Part shown: positions 1 through 8,531 of the stretch, piece by piece
Layout: each line of letters opens with the position of its first letter
Position numbering within the stretch: the first letter of the stretch is position 1
Assembly (NCBI GenBank): GCA_029946075.1
Contig: JAQSDT010000684.1
Location: forward strand, 1-20,735
Direction of reading: 5' to 3'
Source of the DNA: a bacterium
GTDB taxonomy: Bacteria > Pseudomonadota > Alphaproteobacteria > Rhizobiales > Xanthobacteraceae
DNA length: 20,735 bases
Translations under genes and position numbers: made by a program
The notes under the pieces: model-generated
What the model saw: the letters and a program-made list of their open reading frames with translations, nothing else
Told to the model about the DNA's origin: nothing
The model's database searches: none

Positions 1-17
1 ACCCCGAGGCAACGCAC

Positions 18-839
18 ATGCTCGACGTTCCCAAGAACAACGAAAAATCCCATGCCGACGGCAAGATCCTGCAGGGCGTCACCGACGGCGTCGGAATCAT
101 TACCTTCAACAATCCCGAAAAGCGCAACGCGATGTCGCTCGAGATGTGGGAAGGGCTCGGCAACGCGCTGGTCGAGCTGCGCGACAATCCCGACGTCCGC
201 GTCGTGATCATGGTCGGCGCCGGCGACAAGGCCTTCGTCTCGGGCGCCGATATCAGCCAGTTCGAAAAGGTCAGGCACAACGCGGCGGCCTCGGAGGAAT
301 ATTCAAGGAAAAGCGAGGCGCAGCGGGCGCTGCTGGCCAGCTATCCCAAGCCGATCATCGCCTGCATCCGCGGCTTCTGCCTCGGCGGCGGCATGCAGGT
401 GGCGATGGCCGCCGACATCCGCATCGCGTCCGACAACAGCCAGTTCGGCATTCCCGCCGCCAGACTCGGCATTGCCTATGGCTATGACGGGCTGCGCCAT
501 CTGGTGTCGCTGGTCGGCCCCTCCTGGGCGAGGCTCATCATGTACACGGGCATGCGGATCGATGCGGCGGAAGCCGTCCGGATCGGCCTTGTCGAGCGCG
601 TGTTGCCGGATGCGGAATTATGGGACGCGACCATGGAGATCGCACGCACGATCTCGGGCAACGCGCCGCTGGCGATCAAGGCCGCCAAGATCACCATCGC
701 GCAGGTGCTGAAGGACCCGGACAAGCGCGACATGGCGGCGATCAAGCAGATCGGCACCGACTGTATGGACTCCGAGGACTTTCGCGAGGGCCGCCGCGCC
801 TTCATGGAAAAGCGCAAGCCGAAGTTCCAGGGCAAGTGA
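18..839 (+). CDS. Crotonase-fold (enoyl-CoA hydratase/isomerase family) protein lacking both hydratase glutamates
   Basis: A 273-aa crotonase-superfamily protein acting on a CoA thioester in the cytoplasm. The oxyanion-hole segments are visible: SGADISQF near residues 75-82 and GFCLGGG at 119-125. The C-terminal helix region (REGRRAFMEKRKPKF, 256-270) is typical, and the length is normal for the family. Aligned by eye with rat enoyl-CoA hydratase, the two catalytic glutamates (Glu144 and Glu164) correspond here to Gln127 and Ala147. Ordinary hydration is therefore unlikely, and another crotonase reaction (isomerase, decarboxylase or hydrolase type) is more plausible. The frame is open to the window edge, so the true start could lie upstream. 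It is followed after 11 bp by an ABC permease, in an apparent operon with an ATPase and a CoA transferase, which suggests the transported acid is processed as a CoA ester. Confidence 0.85.
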   Translation: MLDVPKNNEKSHADGKILQGVTDGVGIITFNNPEKRNAMSLEMWEGLGNALVELRDNPDVRVVIMVGAGDKAFVSGADISQFEKVRHNAAASEEYSRKSEAQRALLASYPKPIIACIRGFCLGGGMQVAMAADIRIASDNSQFGIPAARLGIAYGYDGLRHLVSLVGPSWARLIMYTGMRIDAAEAVRIGLVERVLPDAELWDATMEIARTISGNAPLAIKAAKITIAQVLKDPDKRDMAAIKQIGTDCMDSEDFREGRRAFMEKRKPKFQGK

Positions 840-850
840 CTGAGCGGGCC

Positions 851-2590
851 ATGGTCGAACTCGGGATAGAAAGGGATCAGGGAGCCGCAACCGCGCGGAT
901 CGCGAGCGCGATCCGCAGTGCGCTCAGCCCGACGACGCTGGTGGCGCTGCTGCTGGTGGCCGCCCTGGTATTCCTCGTCGCCAACCCGCTGTTCCAGCTG
1001 ATCAAGGACAGTTTTACCAAGGCGGGCGATCACAGCTTCACCTTTGCCAACTACGCCACCGCGTTCGGCCGTCCACGCTATGTGCAGGCGCTGATCAATT
1101 CGATGCAACTCGGCGCGATAGCGGCGCTGTTTGCCAGCGTCATCGCGGTGCCGCTGGCCTGGGGCGTGTCGCGCACCGACATGCCCGGCCGCGGCTTCGT
1201 CCATATCATGGTGCTGGCATCGTTCCTGATCCCGCCCTTCGTCGGCGCCATCGGCTGGATCCTGCTGGGCGGGCCCAATGCAGGCTGGATCAACAAGGCG
1301 TGGATGGCGGTGACGGGCGCGCCGGCCGGCCCGTTCAACATCTTCACCTTCTGGGGACTGGCGCTGGTGACCGCGCTGTATTCCTTCCCGTTGATTTACG
1401 TTTTCACCAAATCCGCGCTCGACCTGATCTCGACCGAGATGGAGGAAGCCGCCGCCATTCTCGGCGCCGGACCGGCACAGACCACCTTTCGCGTCACGCT
1501 GCCGCTGGCGCTGCCGGCGATCATCGGCTCGGTCTTCCTGGTGTTCCTCGAAGTGCTCGGTCTCTACGGCACGCCGGCGCTGATCGCGATTCCCGCGGGC
1601 TTCAATGTCGTTACCACGCAGCTTGCGGCGTTCTTCGAAAATCCGGTGCGGGTCGAGGTCGCCGCGGCCTTCTCGATGCCCATGGTCGGGATCACCATTG
1701 CGCTGCTGTGGGTGCAGCGGCGTCTGCTGGCGCGCAAGAGCTACGTCACCGTCGGCGGCAAGGGCGGCCACCGCGAGCCGTTGGCGCTCGGCGCGTTCCG
1801 CTGGGTGCTGTTCGGCTATGCGATGCTGATCGCGGGCCTGTCGGTCTTCATGCCGCTGTTCATCATCCTGCAGACCTCCTTCAGCAAGGCCTGGGCCCTG
1901 CCGATGTCGGCCGCGAATTTCACCCTGAACAATTTCCAGCAGGTGCTGTTCGAGCAGATGACGGTGCGGCAGGCGCTGTTCAACACCTTCCGGTACGCCA
2001 TCATCACGGCCACGATCTGCACGTTTCTGGGCTTCGCGGTTGCCTACATCTCGCAGCGTAGACTACTGCCCTATTCCAACCTGCTCGCCAGCATCACGCT
2101 GGCGCCGTTCGCGGTTCCCGGCATCGTGCTGGCGATCTGCTTCTATGCCGCCTATGCGCCGCCACCGTTCGCACTCTATGGCCTCGGCGCGCTGGTCGTG
2201 ATCGCCTTCGTCACCCGGTTCCTCCCCATCGCCTTTACCAATTCCAACTCCGCGATCCAGGGCCTGCATCCCGAACTGGAAGAGGCCGTGCGGATCGCCG
2301 GCGGCAACCAGGCCAAGGCATTGTGGCTGGTGGTGCTGCCGATCCTGAAGAAATCGCTGTTCGGAAGCTGGCTGCTGATCTTCATCATCGGCACAAGGGA
2401 ACTGTCGACCGCGATGTTCCTGTCGGGACCGCAGACCCGCGTGGTCTCGGTGCTGACGCTGGAACTGAGCGAACAGGGCCAATACGAAATGCTCTCCGCG
2501 ATCTCCGTGCTGCTGCTCGTCGTCACCGGCGTCGTCACGCTGGCCGGCGCGACCGTCCTTGGCCGGGACTTCATGCTGAGACGAAACTGA
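851..2590 (+). CDS. Two-domain ABC transporter permease (FbpB/PhnU-like)
   Basis: A 579-aa inner-membrane permease made of two fused permease domains, as in the iron(III)/2-aminoethylphosphonate/polyamine type importers. About twelve hydrophobic segments are visible, the first at residues 28-50. Each half carries an EAA cytoplasmic loop that docks the ATPase: residues about 198-224 (EEAAAILGAG, then LPLALPAI) and about 477-503 (EEAVRIAGGN, then LPILKK). The ATG at 851 is preceded by GAGCGGG. A GTG at 836 overlapping the previous stop is an alternative start. The stop codon overlaps the ATPase start (TGATG), so the two subunits are translationally coupled. No periplasmic binding protein lies in the window; it may be upstream of position 1. 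The substrate cannot be read from the sequence, but the adjacent crotonase and CoA transferase favour an organic acid over iron. Confidence 0.88.
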   Translation: MVELGIERDQGAATARIASAIRSALSPTTLVALLLVAALVFLVANPLFQLIKDSFTKAGDHSFTFANYATAFGRPRYVQALINSMQLGAIAALFASVIAVPLAWGVSRTDMPGRGFVHIMVLASFLIPPFVGAIGWILLGGPNAGWINKAWMAVTGAPAGPFNIFTFWGLALVTALYSFPLIYVFTKSALDLISTEMEEAAAILGAGPAQTTFRVTLPLALPAIIGSVFLVFLEVLGLYGTPALIAIPAGFNVVTTQLAAFFENPVRVEVAAAFSMPMVGITIALLWVQRRLLARKSYVTVGGKGGHREPLALGAFRWVLFGYAMLIAGLSVFMPLFIILQTSFSKAWALPMSAANFTLNNFQQVLFEQMTVRQALFNTFRYAIITATICTFLGFAVAYISQRRLLPYSNLLASITLAPFAVPGIVLAICFYAAYAPPPFALYGLGALVVIAFVTRFLPIAFTNSNSAIQGLHPELEEAVRIAGGNQAKALWLVVLPILKKSLFGSWLLIFIIGTRELSTAMFLSGPQTRVVSVLTLELSEQGQYEMLSAISVLLLVVTGVVTLAGATVLGRDFMLRRN

Positions 2591-3666
2591 TGGACAAGCT
2601 GCAACTCCGTAACCTGAGCAAGAAGTTCGGCGACCTCGTGGTGGTCGACGCTCTCAATCTGTCGCTGCGCGCCGGCGAGTTCGTCTCGCTGCTGGGACCT
2701 TCCGGCTGCGGCAAGACCACGACGCTGCGCATGATCGCGGGCTTCGTGACGCCGAGCGCCGGCAGCGTGGAAATGGACGGCCGGCAGATGTCGTCCACGC
2801 ATGCCTCGCTGCCGCCCGAAAAGCGCCGGATGTCGATGATCTTCCAGAGTTACGCGCTGTGGCCGAACATGACGGTGGAGCAGAACGTCGCCTTCGGCCT
2901 GAAGATGCGCAAGGTGGCCCGGGAGGAAGCCAAAAAGCGGGTCGGCCGGATCCTCGACGTGGTGCAGCTTGGTCACCTCGCCGCGCGCTATCCCAACGAA
3001 CTCTCCGGCGGACAGCAACAACGGGTGTCGCTGGCCCGCGCCCTCGTGGTGCAGCCGGAAATCCTGCTGCTGGACGAGCCGCTGTCCAATCTCGATGCGA
3101 ACTTGCGCGAGGAAATGCGCAGCGAGATCCGCCGCCTGCACAACGAGTTCGGCATCACCTCGATCTACGTCACCCACGATCAATCCGAGGCGATGACGAC
3201 GTCCGACCGGATCGCGGTCATGAACAAGGGCCGCATCGAGCAGATCGACGATCCCCTGACGCTCTACACGCGGCCGAAGACGCGCTACGTCGCCGAATTC
3301 ATCGGCCGCTCGAATATCCTGCTTGGAAAAGCCAACGGTTCCAGCGTGGCGTTTGACGGCTTCGATGTCGCCTCCGCACGGCTCGGCGCAGGCGCGCCAA
3401 TCGCGACCTCCGAATTCTCGCTGCGCTCGCAGAACATCATTCTGCATGCCGCCTGCCCTGCGTGCGACAGCGTCATCCTGCCCGGCAGCGTTACCGAACG
3501 CGCCTTCCTCGGCGAGACCTGGGACTATGGCTTCCGCGCCGAGAAGAGTGACCTCGCGCTGCGGGTGATGTCGCCGCCATCGAGCGTATTCACCGTCGGC
3601 CAGAAGGTCTGGCTGGAGATCAACCCTTCGCACATCATCCCGATCCAGGACGATCAGCATGCATAA
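2590..3666 (+). CDS. ABC transporter ATP-binding protein (PotA/FbpC-like)
   Basis: A 358-aa ATPase that energises the preceding permease. Motifs in order: Walker A GPSGCGKTT (36-44), Q-loop Gln86, signature LSGGQQQR (138-145), Walker B ILLLDEP (158-164), D-loop SNLDA and H-loop His196. The C-terminal portion (about 240-358) is the extra regulatory TOBE-like domain of the CUT1/PotA/FbpC branch, which explains the length. The start overlaps the permease stop by one base. The end overlaps the following CoA-transferase start by 8 bp, so permease, ATPase and CoA transferase look like one translationally coupled unit. FbpC, PotA and PhnT paralogues are alternatives, and the specificity is unresolved. 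Confidence 0.92.
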   Translation: MDKLQLRNLSKKFGDLVVVDALNLSLRAGEFVSLLGPSGCGKTTTLRMIAGFVTPSAGSVEMDGRQMSSTHASLPPEKRRMSMIFQSYALWPNMTVEQNVAFGLKMRKVAREEAKKRVGRILDVVQLGHLAARYPNELSGGQQQRVSLARALVVQPEILLLDEPLSNLDANLREEMRSEIRRLHNEFGITSIYVTHDQSEAMTTSDRIAVMNKGRIEQIDDPLTLYTRPKTRYVAEFIGRSNILLGKANGSSVAFDGFDVASARLGAGAPIATSEFSLRSQNIILHAACPACDSVILPGSVTERAFLGETWDYGFRAEKSDLALRVMSPPSSVFTVGQKVWLEINPSHIIPIQDDQHA

Positions 3667-4885
3667 GCCCGTCGAAGCCTCCAGCCACGCCGCGCCGACA
3701 CAGGCGCCGTCATTACCGCTGTCGCGCTTCAAGGTACTCGACCTGACGCTGGCGCGCGCCGGCCCCTCCTGCGTCCGTACGCTGGCGGATTGGGGTGCCG
3801 ACGTGATCCGCATCGAACCGCCGCCGGAAGCGGCCGAGGCCAGCGAAGTCGTCGGCCGGCGCGACGGATCGGACTTCCAGAACCTGCATCGCAACAAGCG
3901 CGCGATGACGCTGAACCTGAAGACCGACGAAGGCCGCAAAATCTTCATGCGGCTGGCGGAACAGGCCGACGTCATCGTCGAGAACATGCGCCCGAGCGTC
4001 GCGAAGCGCCTCGGCGTCGATTTCGAATCCGTCCGCAAGCGCAACCCGCGGATCGTCTATGGCAGCATCTCCGGCTTCGGCCAGTACGGCCCCTATACCG
4101 AACGCCCCTCGATCGACCAGATCGCGCAGGGCATGACCGGCATCATGTCGGTGACGGGATTTCCGGGCCAGGGACCGCTGCGCGTCGGCGTTGCCGTCAC
4201 CGACATCATGGCCGGCGCTTTCCTCGCGCAGGGCATCCTGATTGCCTTACTCGACCGCGAAGTCTCGGGCCAGGGTCGCTGGGTGCAGACATCGCTGATC
4301 GAGGCCGGCATCACGCTGATGGATTTCCAGGCGACCCGCTGGACCATGGACAAGAAGGTGCCGCCGCAGGAAGGCAATTTCCACCCCACCAACACGCCGA
4401 TGGGGCTCTACCCCACGTCAGACGGTTTTCTCAATCTCGCCGCCACCAGCAACAAGAACTTCGTCAAATTCTGCAAGCTGATCGATCGCGAGAAGATGGG
4501 GACGGACCAGCGCTTTGCGACGGCGCCGCTGCGCGCGCGAAACAAGGAAGCACTGAACGAGATGATCGCCGGCGCCCTGTGCGCGCGTTCGACCCGGGAG
4601 TGGTTTGAAATCATGGTCGGCGCAGGCATTCCCTGCGGGCCGGTCTACAACGTCAAGGATGTGTTTGCCGACCCGCAGGTGGAGACCTTGCGCATCAAGC
4701 GCTCCGTCAAGCATCCGCGGCTCGGCGAGGTCGATCTGATCGCGCAGCCCTGCGAGATCACCGGCTTCGACCGCGCCCTGCGGTCGGCGACGCCCGATCT
4801 CGGCGAGCACAACCAGGAAATCCTGGCGTCGCTGGGCTTCGACGCCGATGGCATCGAGAAGCTGAAGGCGGCAAAGGCGATCTGA
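3659..4885 (+). CDS. Class III (CaiB/BaiF) CoA transferase
   Basis: A 408-aa family III CoA transferase, which moves CoA between carboxylates. The family's N-terminal FKVLDLTLARAGPSCVRTLADWGADVIRIE-type nucleotide/CoA-binding segment begins at residue 24. VENMRPSVAKRLG at 108-119 and GSISGFGQYGP at 135-145 are typical. Asp182 in VTDIMAG matches the aspartate that forms the covalent acyl anhydride in formyl-CoA transferase. It overlaps the ATPase by 8 bp. It most likely activates the acid imported by the upstream ABC system, possibly feeding the crotonase-like protein of the same cluster. The acyl substrate is unknown. It ends only 5 bp from the convergent dehydrogenase gene. Confidence 0.9.
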   Translation: MHKPVEASSHAAPTQAPSLPLSRFKVLDLTLARAGPSCVRTLADWGADVIRIEPPPEAAEASEVVGRRDGSDFQNLHRNKRAMTLNLKTDEGRKIFMRLAEQADVIVENMRPSVAKRLGVDFESVRKRNPRIVYGSISGFGQYGPYTERPSIDQIAQGMTGIMSVTGFPGQGPLRVGVAVTDIMAGAFLAQGILIALLDREVSGQGRWVQTSLIEAGITLMDFQATRWTMDKKVPPQEGNFHPTNTPMGLYPTSDGFLNLAATSNKNFVKFCKLIDREKMGTDQRFATAPLRARNKEALNEMIAGALCARSTREWFEIMVGAGIPCGPVYNVKDVFADPQVETLRIKRSVKHPRLGEVDLIAQPCEITGFDRALRSATPDLGEHNQEILASLGFDADGIEKLKAAKAI

Positions 4886-4890
4886 CGGCG

Positions 4891-5973
4891 TTACAGCGCC
4901 GCCAGCACTGCCCTGGTCACGTCGGCGGTGCCGTTGCTGCCGCCGAACTCCATCGGCTTGATGCCGCCGGCATAAGCCCTGTCCACCGCGCGCTCGATAC
5001 GCTCGGAGGCTTCGGCGGCGCTTTCGAGGCCGTGCTTGTCCGCGAGCCAGTCCAGCATCATCGCCGCCGACAGAATCATCGCGGTCGGATTGGCCTTGCC
5101 CTGCCCCATGATGTCAGGCGCGGTGCCGTGACAGGGCTGGAACACGGCGTGGCGGTCGCCGATATCGGCCGATGGCGCCATGCCGAGCCCGCCGATCAAT
5201 CCGGCGGTGAGGTCGGAGAGGATGTCGCCGAACATGTTCTCGGTCACCATGACGTCGAAATCCCACGGGCGCTTCACCAGCATCAGCGCCGTGGCATCGA
5301 CATAGAGCCGGTCGGCTTTGACATCGGGATAGCGCTTCGCGGTCTCATCAAATATCCCGCGGAAGAAGGCGAAGGCCCGAAAGACGTTCGCCTTGTCGAC
5401 GCAGGTCAATCCGCCATTGGCCTTGCCCCGCGCCTTGCGCCGCTCGGCGAGGCGAAACGAAAAATCGAACAGCCGCTCCGAGGTCTTGCGCGTGATGACC
5501 AGCGTCTCGCGGGCCTCGCTGTCGGTAACGACGCCCTTGCCCATCGAGGCGAACAGGCCTTCGGTGGATTCGCGGATCAGGACCAGATCGATGCCACGCT
5601 GGTCGGCGCCGACGATCGGGCTCGGTACGCCCGGAATCAGCCGCGCCGGCCGCACACCCGCATAGAGATCGAAATGGAAGCGCAGTTCGACCTGCGGCGC
5701 GATCTCGGTGTTATCAGGGTAGCGCACCGACGGCAGTCCACAGGCACCGAGCAGAATTGCATCCGCCTCGTCGCAAAGACGAACGGTGCTTTCCGGCATC
5801 GATTTCCCGGTCGCCAGATAATTGTTGGCACCGGCGGGCGCGTCGGTGAAGCGGAACTTGAGATCGGTGGTCGCCTCGACCTTGCGCAGCACTTCCAGCG
5901 CCGGCGCCATCACTTCGGGGCCGATGCCGTCGCCGCCGAGCACGGCAACATGGAATGCGTCGTTTGCGGACAT
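4891..5973 (-). CDS. Isocitrate/isopropylmalate dehydrogenase family protein (possibly tartrate-dehydrogenase-like)
   Basis: A 360-aa beta-hydroxyacid oxidative decarboxylase of the IPMDH/IDH fold. GGDGIGPE (13-20) is the N-terminal signature. Catalytic Lys194 (VDKANV), metal ligands Asp226, Asp250 and Asp254, and the family signature NMFGDILSDL...GGLGMAPSADIG (246-271) are present. HGTAPDI (282-288) has Asp-Ile where NADP-dependent isocitrate dehydrogenases have Lys-Tyr, so NAD is the likely cofactor. By eye, the catalytic tyrosine of LeuB (YTR) is replaced by Ile160 (VITR). Tartrate dehydrogenases also deviate here, with FTR. True leucine biosynthesis is therefore doubtful, and a malate- or tartrate-like substrate fits better. 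The ATG is preceded by TTGAGG. It is the last gene of the TRAP/CoA-transferase cluster, separated from the alcohol dehydrogenase by a palindromic repeat. Confidence 0.85.
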   Translation of the reverse strand: MSANDAFHVAVLGGDGIGPEVMAPALEVLRKVEATTDLKFRFTDAPAGANNYLATGKSMPESTVRLCDEADAILLGACGLPSVRYPDNTEIAPQVELRFHFDLYAGVRPARLIPGVPSPIVGADQRGIDLVLIRESTEGLFASMGKGVVTDSEARETLVITRKTSERLFDFSFRLAERRKARGKANGGLTCVDKANVFRAFAFFRGIFDETAKRYPDVKADRLYVDATALMLVKRPWDFDVMVTENMFGDILSDLTAGLIGGLGMAPSADIGDRHAVFQPCHGTAPDIMGQGKANPTAMILSAAMMLDWLADKHGLESAAEASERIERAVDRAYAGGIKPMEFGGSNGTADVTRAVLAAL

Positions 5974-6001
5974 GGGGAGGCCTCAACAAGATTAAGTTTA
6001 T

Positions 6002-6090
6002 GCCGTCATTGCGAGCGAAGCGAAGCAATCCATCTCTCGGCAAGAGGATATATGGATTGCTTCGTCGCTATCGCTCCTCGCAATGACGGC
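6002..6090. repeat. REP-like palindromic intergenic repeat
   Basis: An imperfect inverted repeat of 89 bp. The left arm, 6002-6032, begins GCCGTCATTGCGAGCGAAGC. The right arm, 6053-6090, ends CTCCTCGCAATGACGGC. The right arm's complement matches the left arm except for about 7 extra bases. The sequence resembles the dispersed GTCATTGCGAG...GCAATCC palindromes common in Bradyrhizobium and related genomes (recalled from general knowledge, not searched). It lies between two same-strand genes, so it would form a long hairpin in their mRNA and may act as a processing, stability or termination point. Confidence 0.85.
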
Positions 6091-6098
6091 AAAGGCGA

Positions 6099-7169
6099 TT
6101 ACGGCGTCAGCACTGCGCGGCCGACGAGCTTGCCCTTGTGCAGATCGTTCAGCGCGTCGTTGGCCTTCGACAGCGGCATCGTCGTCACCGGAATCGCCGC
6201 GATCTTTCTGGTGCGGACGAGATCGAGCAGTTCCTGGGTTTCCCTGAGATTGCCGACATAGCTGCCCTGGATCGTGATCGCCTTGATCGGGATCAGCGGC
6301 AGCGCCCAGGTCGCACCGCCACCGAACAGGCCGACGATCACGAGCTTGCCGCCCTTGGTCAGGCAGTCAAAACCGAGCTGCGTGGTCTGGGCGTTGCCGA
6401 CGAGATCGATCACCGCGCGAATCGGGCCGGCGGCTTTCTTCATCAGTTGTTCCAGCGCATCGGGCGCCTTGCCATCGACGGTGGCGAGCGCGCCGGCGGC
6501 TTCCGCGGCCTCGCGCTTCTTCGCGTCGATATCGACGACGATTGCGCCCTTGCCGCCCATCGCCTTCAGGAGCGACAGCGCCATGAGGCCGAGGCCGCCG
6601 GCGCCGAAGATGACGATCGGCGAGTTGAAGGCGGATTCGACCTTCTTCAGGGCGCTGTAGGTGGTGACGCCGGAACAGGCATAGGGCGCCGCGGTGACGG
6701 GATCGAGCCCCTTCAGGTTCAGCAGATATTTCGGATTCGGCACCGTCATGTGATCGGCATAGCCGCCATCGCAATAGACGCCGAGCGAGTTCGGCTTGAC
6801 GACGCACATGTTCTCGTCGCCGCCAACGCAGGTCTCGCACTTGCCGCAGCCAAGCCAGGGATAGACCAGCGTGACGTCACCGACCTTGAGGTCGCCCTTG
6901 TCGGCGGCGCTCACATCAGGCCCGAACGCGAGGATCTCGCCGACGGTCTCGTGCCCCATCGTGCGCGGCAGTAACACGCCGCGATCTTTCAGCGACAACG
7001 GCTTGCGGCCATGGCCGAGATCGTAGCCGCCTTCCCAGATGTGGAGATCGCTGTGGCAAACGCCGGCCGCTTTCACCTTGATCAGCACCTGCGTGCCCGT
7101 CGGCTGCGGCGTCTCCTGATCGACCTCCTTCAGGGGGGCGTTGAATTCGGCGACCTGAAAGCTCTTCAT
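6099..7169 (-). CDS. Zinc-dependent alcohol dehydrogenase (MDR family)
   Basis: A 356-aa medium-chain NAD(P)-dependent alcohol dehydrogenase. Catalytic zinc ligands are Cys38, His73-Glu74 (GHE) and probably Cys165. The structural zinc cluster has four cysteines (108, 111, 114 and 122, CGKCETC...C). The Rossmann motif GAGGLGLMA (189-197) is followed by VVDID, whose acidic end favours NAD. Start choice: the ATG at 7169 has a good Shine-Dalgarno (GGGAGA, 5 nt spacing) and begins the usual MKSFQV N-terminus. An in-frame ATG at 7202 adds 11 atypical residues. It lies downstream of the TRAP permease genes and upstream of the IPMDH-like gene, and probably oxidises a hydroxyl group in the same catabolic route. 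The substrate is unknown. Confidence 0.9.
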   Translation of the reverse strand: MKSFQVAEFNAPLKEVDQETPQPTGTQVLIKVKAAGVCHSDLHIWEGGYDLGHGRKPLSLKDRGVLLPRTMGHETVGEILAFGPDVSAADKGDLKVGDVTLVYPWLGCGKCETCVGGDENMCVVKPNSLGVYCDGGYADHMTVPNPKYLLNLKGLDPVTAAPYACSGVTTYSALKKVESAFNSPIVIFGAGGLGLMALSLLKAMGGKGAIVVDIDAKKREAAEAAGALATVDGKAPDALEQLMKKAAGPIRAVIDLVGNAQTTQLGFDCLTKGGKLVIVGLFGGGATWALPLIPIKAITIQGSYVGNLRETQELLDLVRTRKIAAIPVTTMPLSKANDALNDLHKGKLVGRAVLTP

Positions 7170-7262
7170 GGCTTCTCTCCCGGCACTATCGTTTTTGAAC
7201 AAGTATTGGCTGCCATTTCCGGGCAGACGTTGCCACGTCCGCAGCAGCCCGGCCCCGCAACA

Positions 7263-8531
7263 TCAGAACTTCCCGTTTACAAAGTACATCGCAATCCAGG
7301 GTTGCCATATCACGAGCGCCAGACAAAACATCATCAGCAAGATGAATGGAATCGCGGCAATGCAGAGTCGCCCGAACGGTTGCTTGAACGCGCTCATGGC
7401 CACGATCAGATTCAACCCTACAGGTGGCGTGAGATAGCCGATCTCCAGGTTGAGAATCATGATCAACCCGAAGATCACCTTGTCGTAACCATAGGCCGCC
7501 GCCACGGGCGCCAGCAGCGGGGCCAGCACCAGGATCGCTTCGCCTGTCGTCATAAGACAACCGACCACCAGCAGCAACGCGTTGACCACCAACATGAACA
7601 TCAACGGACTGGTGATGTAGCCTTGGATGGCCGTCACTAGCATTTGCGGCACGCGGTGCTCGGTCAAGATGATGTTGAGGCTGAGCGCGATCGCCAGCAC
7701 CGGAAACAGCGACCCGCCGAGTTTCGAGGTATCGAGTACCACCTTGTAGAAGTCGGCGAATTTCAGCTCGCGGTGAATGAAGACTTCGACCAGCATGGCA
7801 TAGCACAGCGCCACCGCCGCGGCCTCGGTCGCGGTAAAGTAGCCGGTGTAAATGCCCCCGAGCAGGATCACCGGCATCATCGCCGACCAGATGCCGTTCT
7901 TGAATGCCTCCTTGAAGTGGGCGAAGTCAAACCGCTCGGTCGGCATATGCCGGTTGATCCAGACCGAATAGATGGACAACACGACGGTGAGCAGGATTCC
8001 GGGACCGAAGCCGGCGGCGAACAGATCGGTAACGCTCGTTTCGGTCACGAGACCATAGATGATCATCGGGATCGACGGCGGGATGATGATGCCGAGGGTC
8101 CCGCCGGACATGATCGCGCCGAGCGTAAAGTTCAAATTATAGCCGGCCTGCCGCATCGCCGGATACATGATCGATCCGATCGCCAGCATGGTCACGATCG
8201 AAGAGCCGGAAATCGCGGCGAATACCGCGCAGGAAAGCACACAGGCTACCGCCATGCCGCCCGGCAGCGGGCGGGTGACCGACGCCAGAATATTGATCAG
8301 ACGCTGGGCAATCGAGCCGCGCGTCATCACATTGCCGCAGAGGATGAACAGCGGAATCGACAGAATCACTTCCTTGTCGAGGCCGACCCACATGTCCTCA
8401 ATGATATAATCGAGTTTGGCCTGTCCCCAGACAATGTGAATGTAGGCGGCGACCGACATAAGGATGACGAGCAGCGGCTGGCGCAGGATCAGCAGCGCCA
8501 GGACAATTCCGAGCAGCAGGAGCGCGGTCAT
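7263..8531 (-). CDS. dctM: TRAP transporter large permease (DctM)
   Basis: A 422-aa inner-membrane protein, the ion-coupled channel subunit of a tripartite ATP-independent periplasmic transporter. About 12 hydrophobic segments cover the whole length. Hallmark stretches are GTLGIIIPPSIPMIIYGLV, GYFTATEAAAVA and IGYLTPPVGLNL. The start overlaps the stop of the small permease gene by 4 bp (ATGA), so the two are translationally coupled. Such systems import dicarboxylates, keto acids, sialic acid and other organic anions by sodium or proton symport. The neighbouring CoA transferase and dehydrogenases suggest a catabolised carboxylate. Confidence 0.95.
   Translation of the reverse strand: MTALLLLGIVLALLILRQPLLVILMSVAAYIHIVWGQAKLDYIIEDMWVGLDKEVILSIPLFILCGNVMTRGSIAQRLINILASVTRPLPGGMAVACVLSCAVFAAISGSSIVTMLAIGSIMYPAMRQAGYNLNFTLGAIMSGGTLGIIIPPSIPMIIYGLVTETSVTDLFAAGFGPGILLTVVLSIYSVWINRHMPTERFDFAHFKEAFKNGIWSAMMPVILLGGIYTGYFTATEAAAVALCYAMLVEVFIHRELKFADFYKVVLDTSKLGGSLFPVLAIALSLNIILTEHRVPQMLVTAIQGYITSPLMFMLVVNALLLVVGCLMTTGEAILVLAPLLAPVAAAYGYDKVIFGLIMILNLEIGYLTPPVGLNLIVAMSAFKQPFGRLCIAAIPFILLMMFCLALVIWQPWIAMYFVNGKF

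Noticed and set aside
482..1771. Long minus-strand open frame opposite the crotonase and permease genes
   Set aside because: Low-complexity Arg/Gly/Asp-rich translation with no family features, opposite well-supported genes; a GC-rich shadow frame.
2176..4044. 622-codon minus-strand open frame across the permease, ATPase and CoA transferase
   Set aside because: It is antisense to three genes with clear motifs, and its own translation shows no domain.
5032..6261. Plus-strand frame opposite the IPMDH-like gene
   Set aside because: It is antisense to a gene with all catalytic motifs, and part of it reads through the palindromic repeat.
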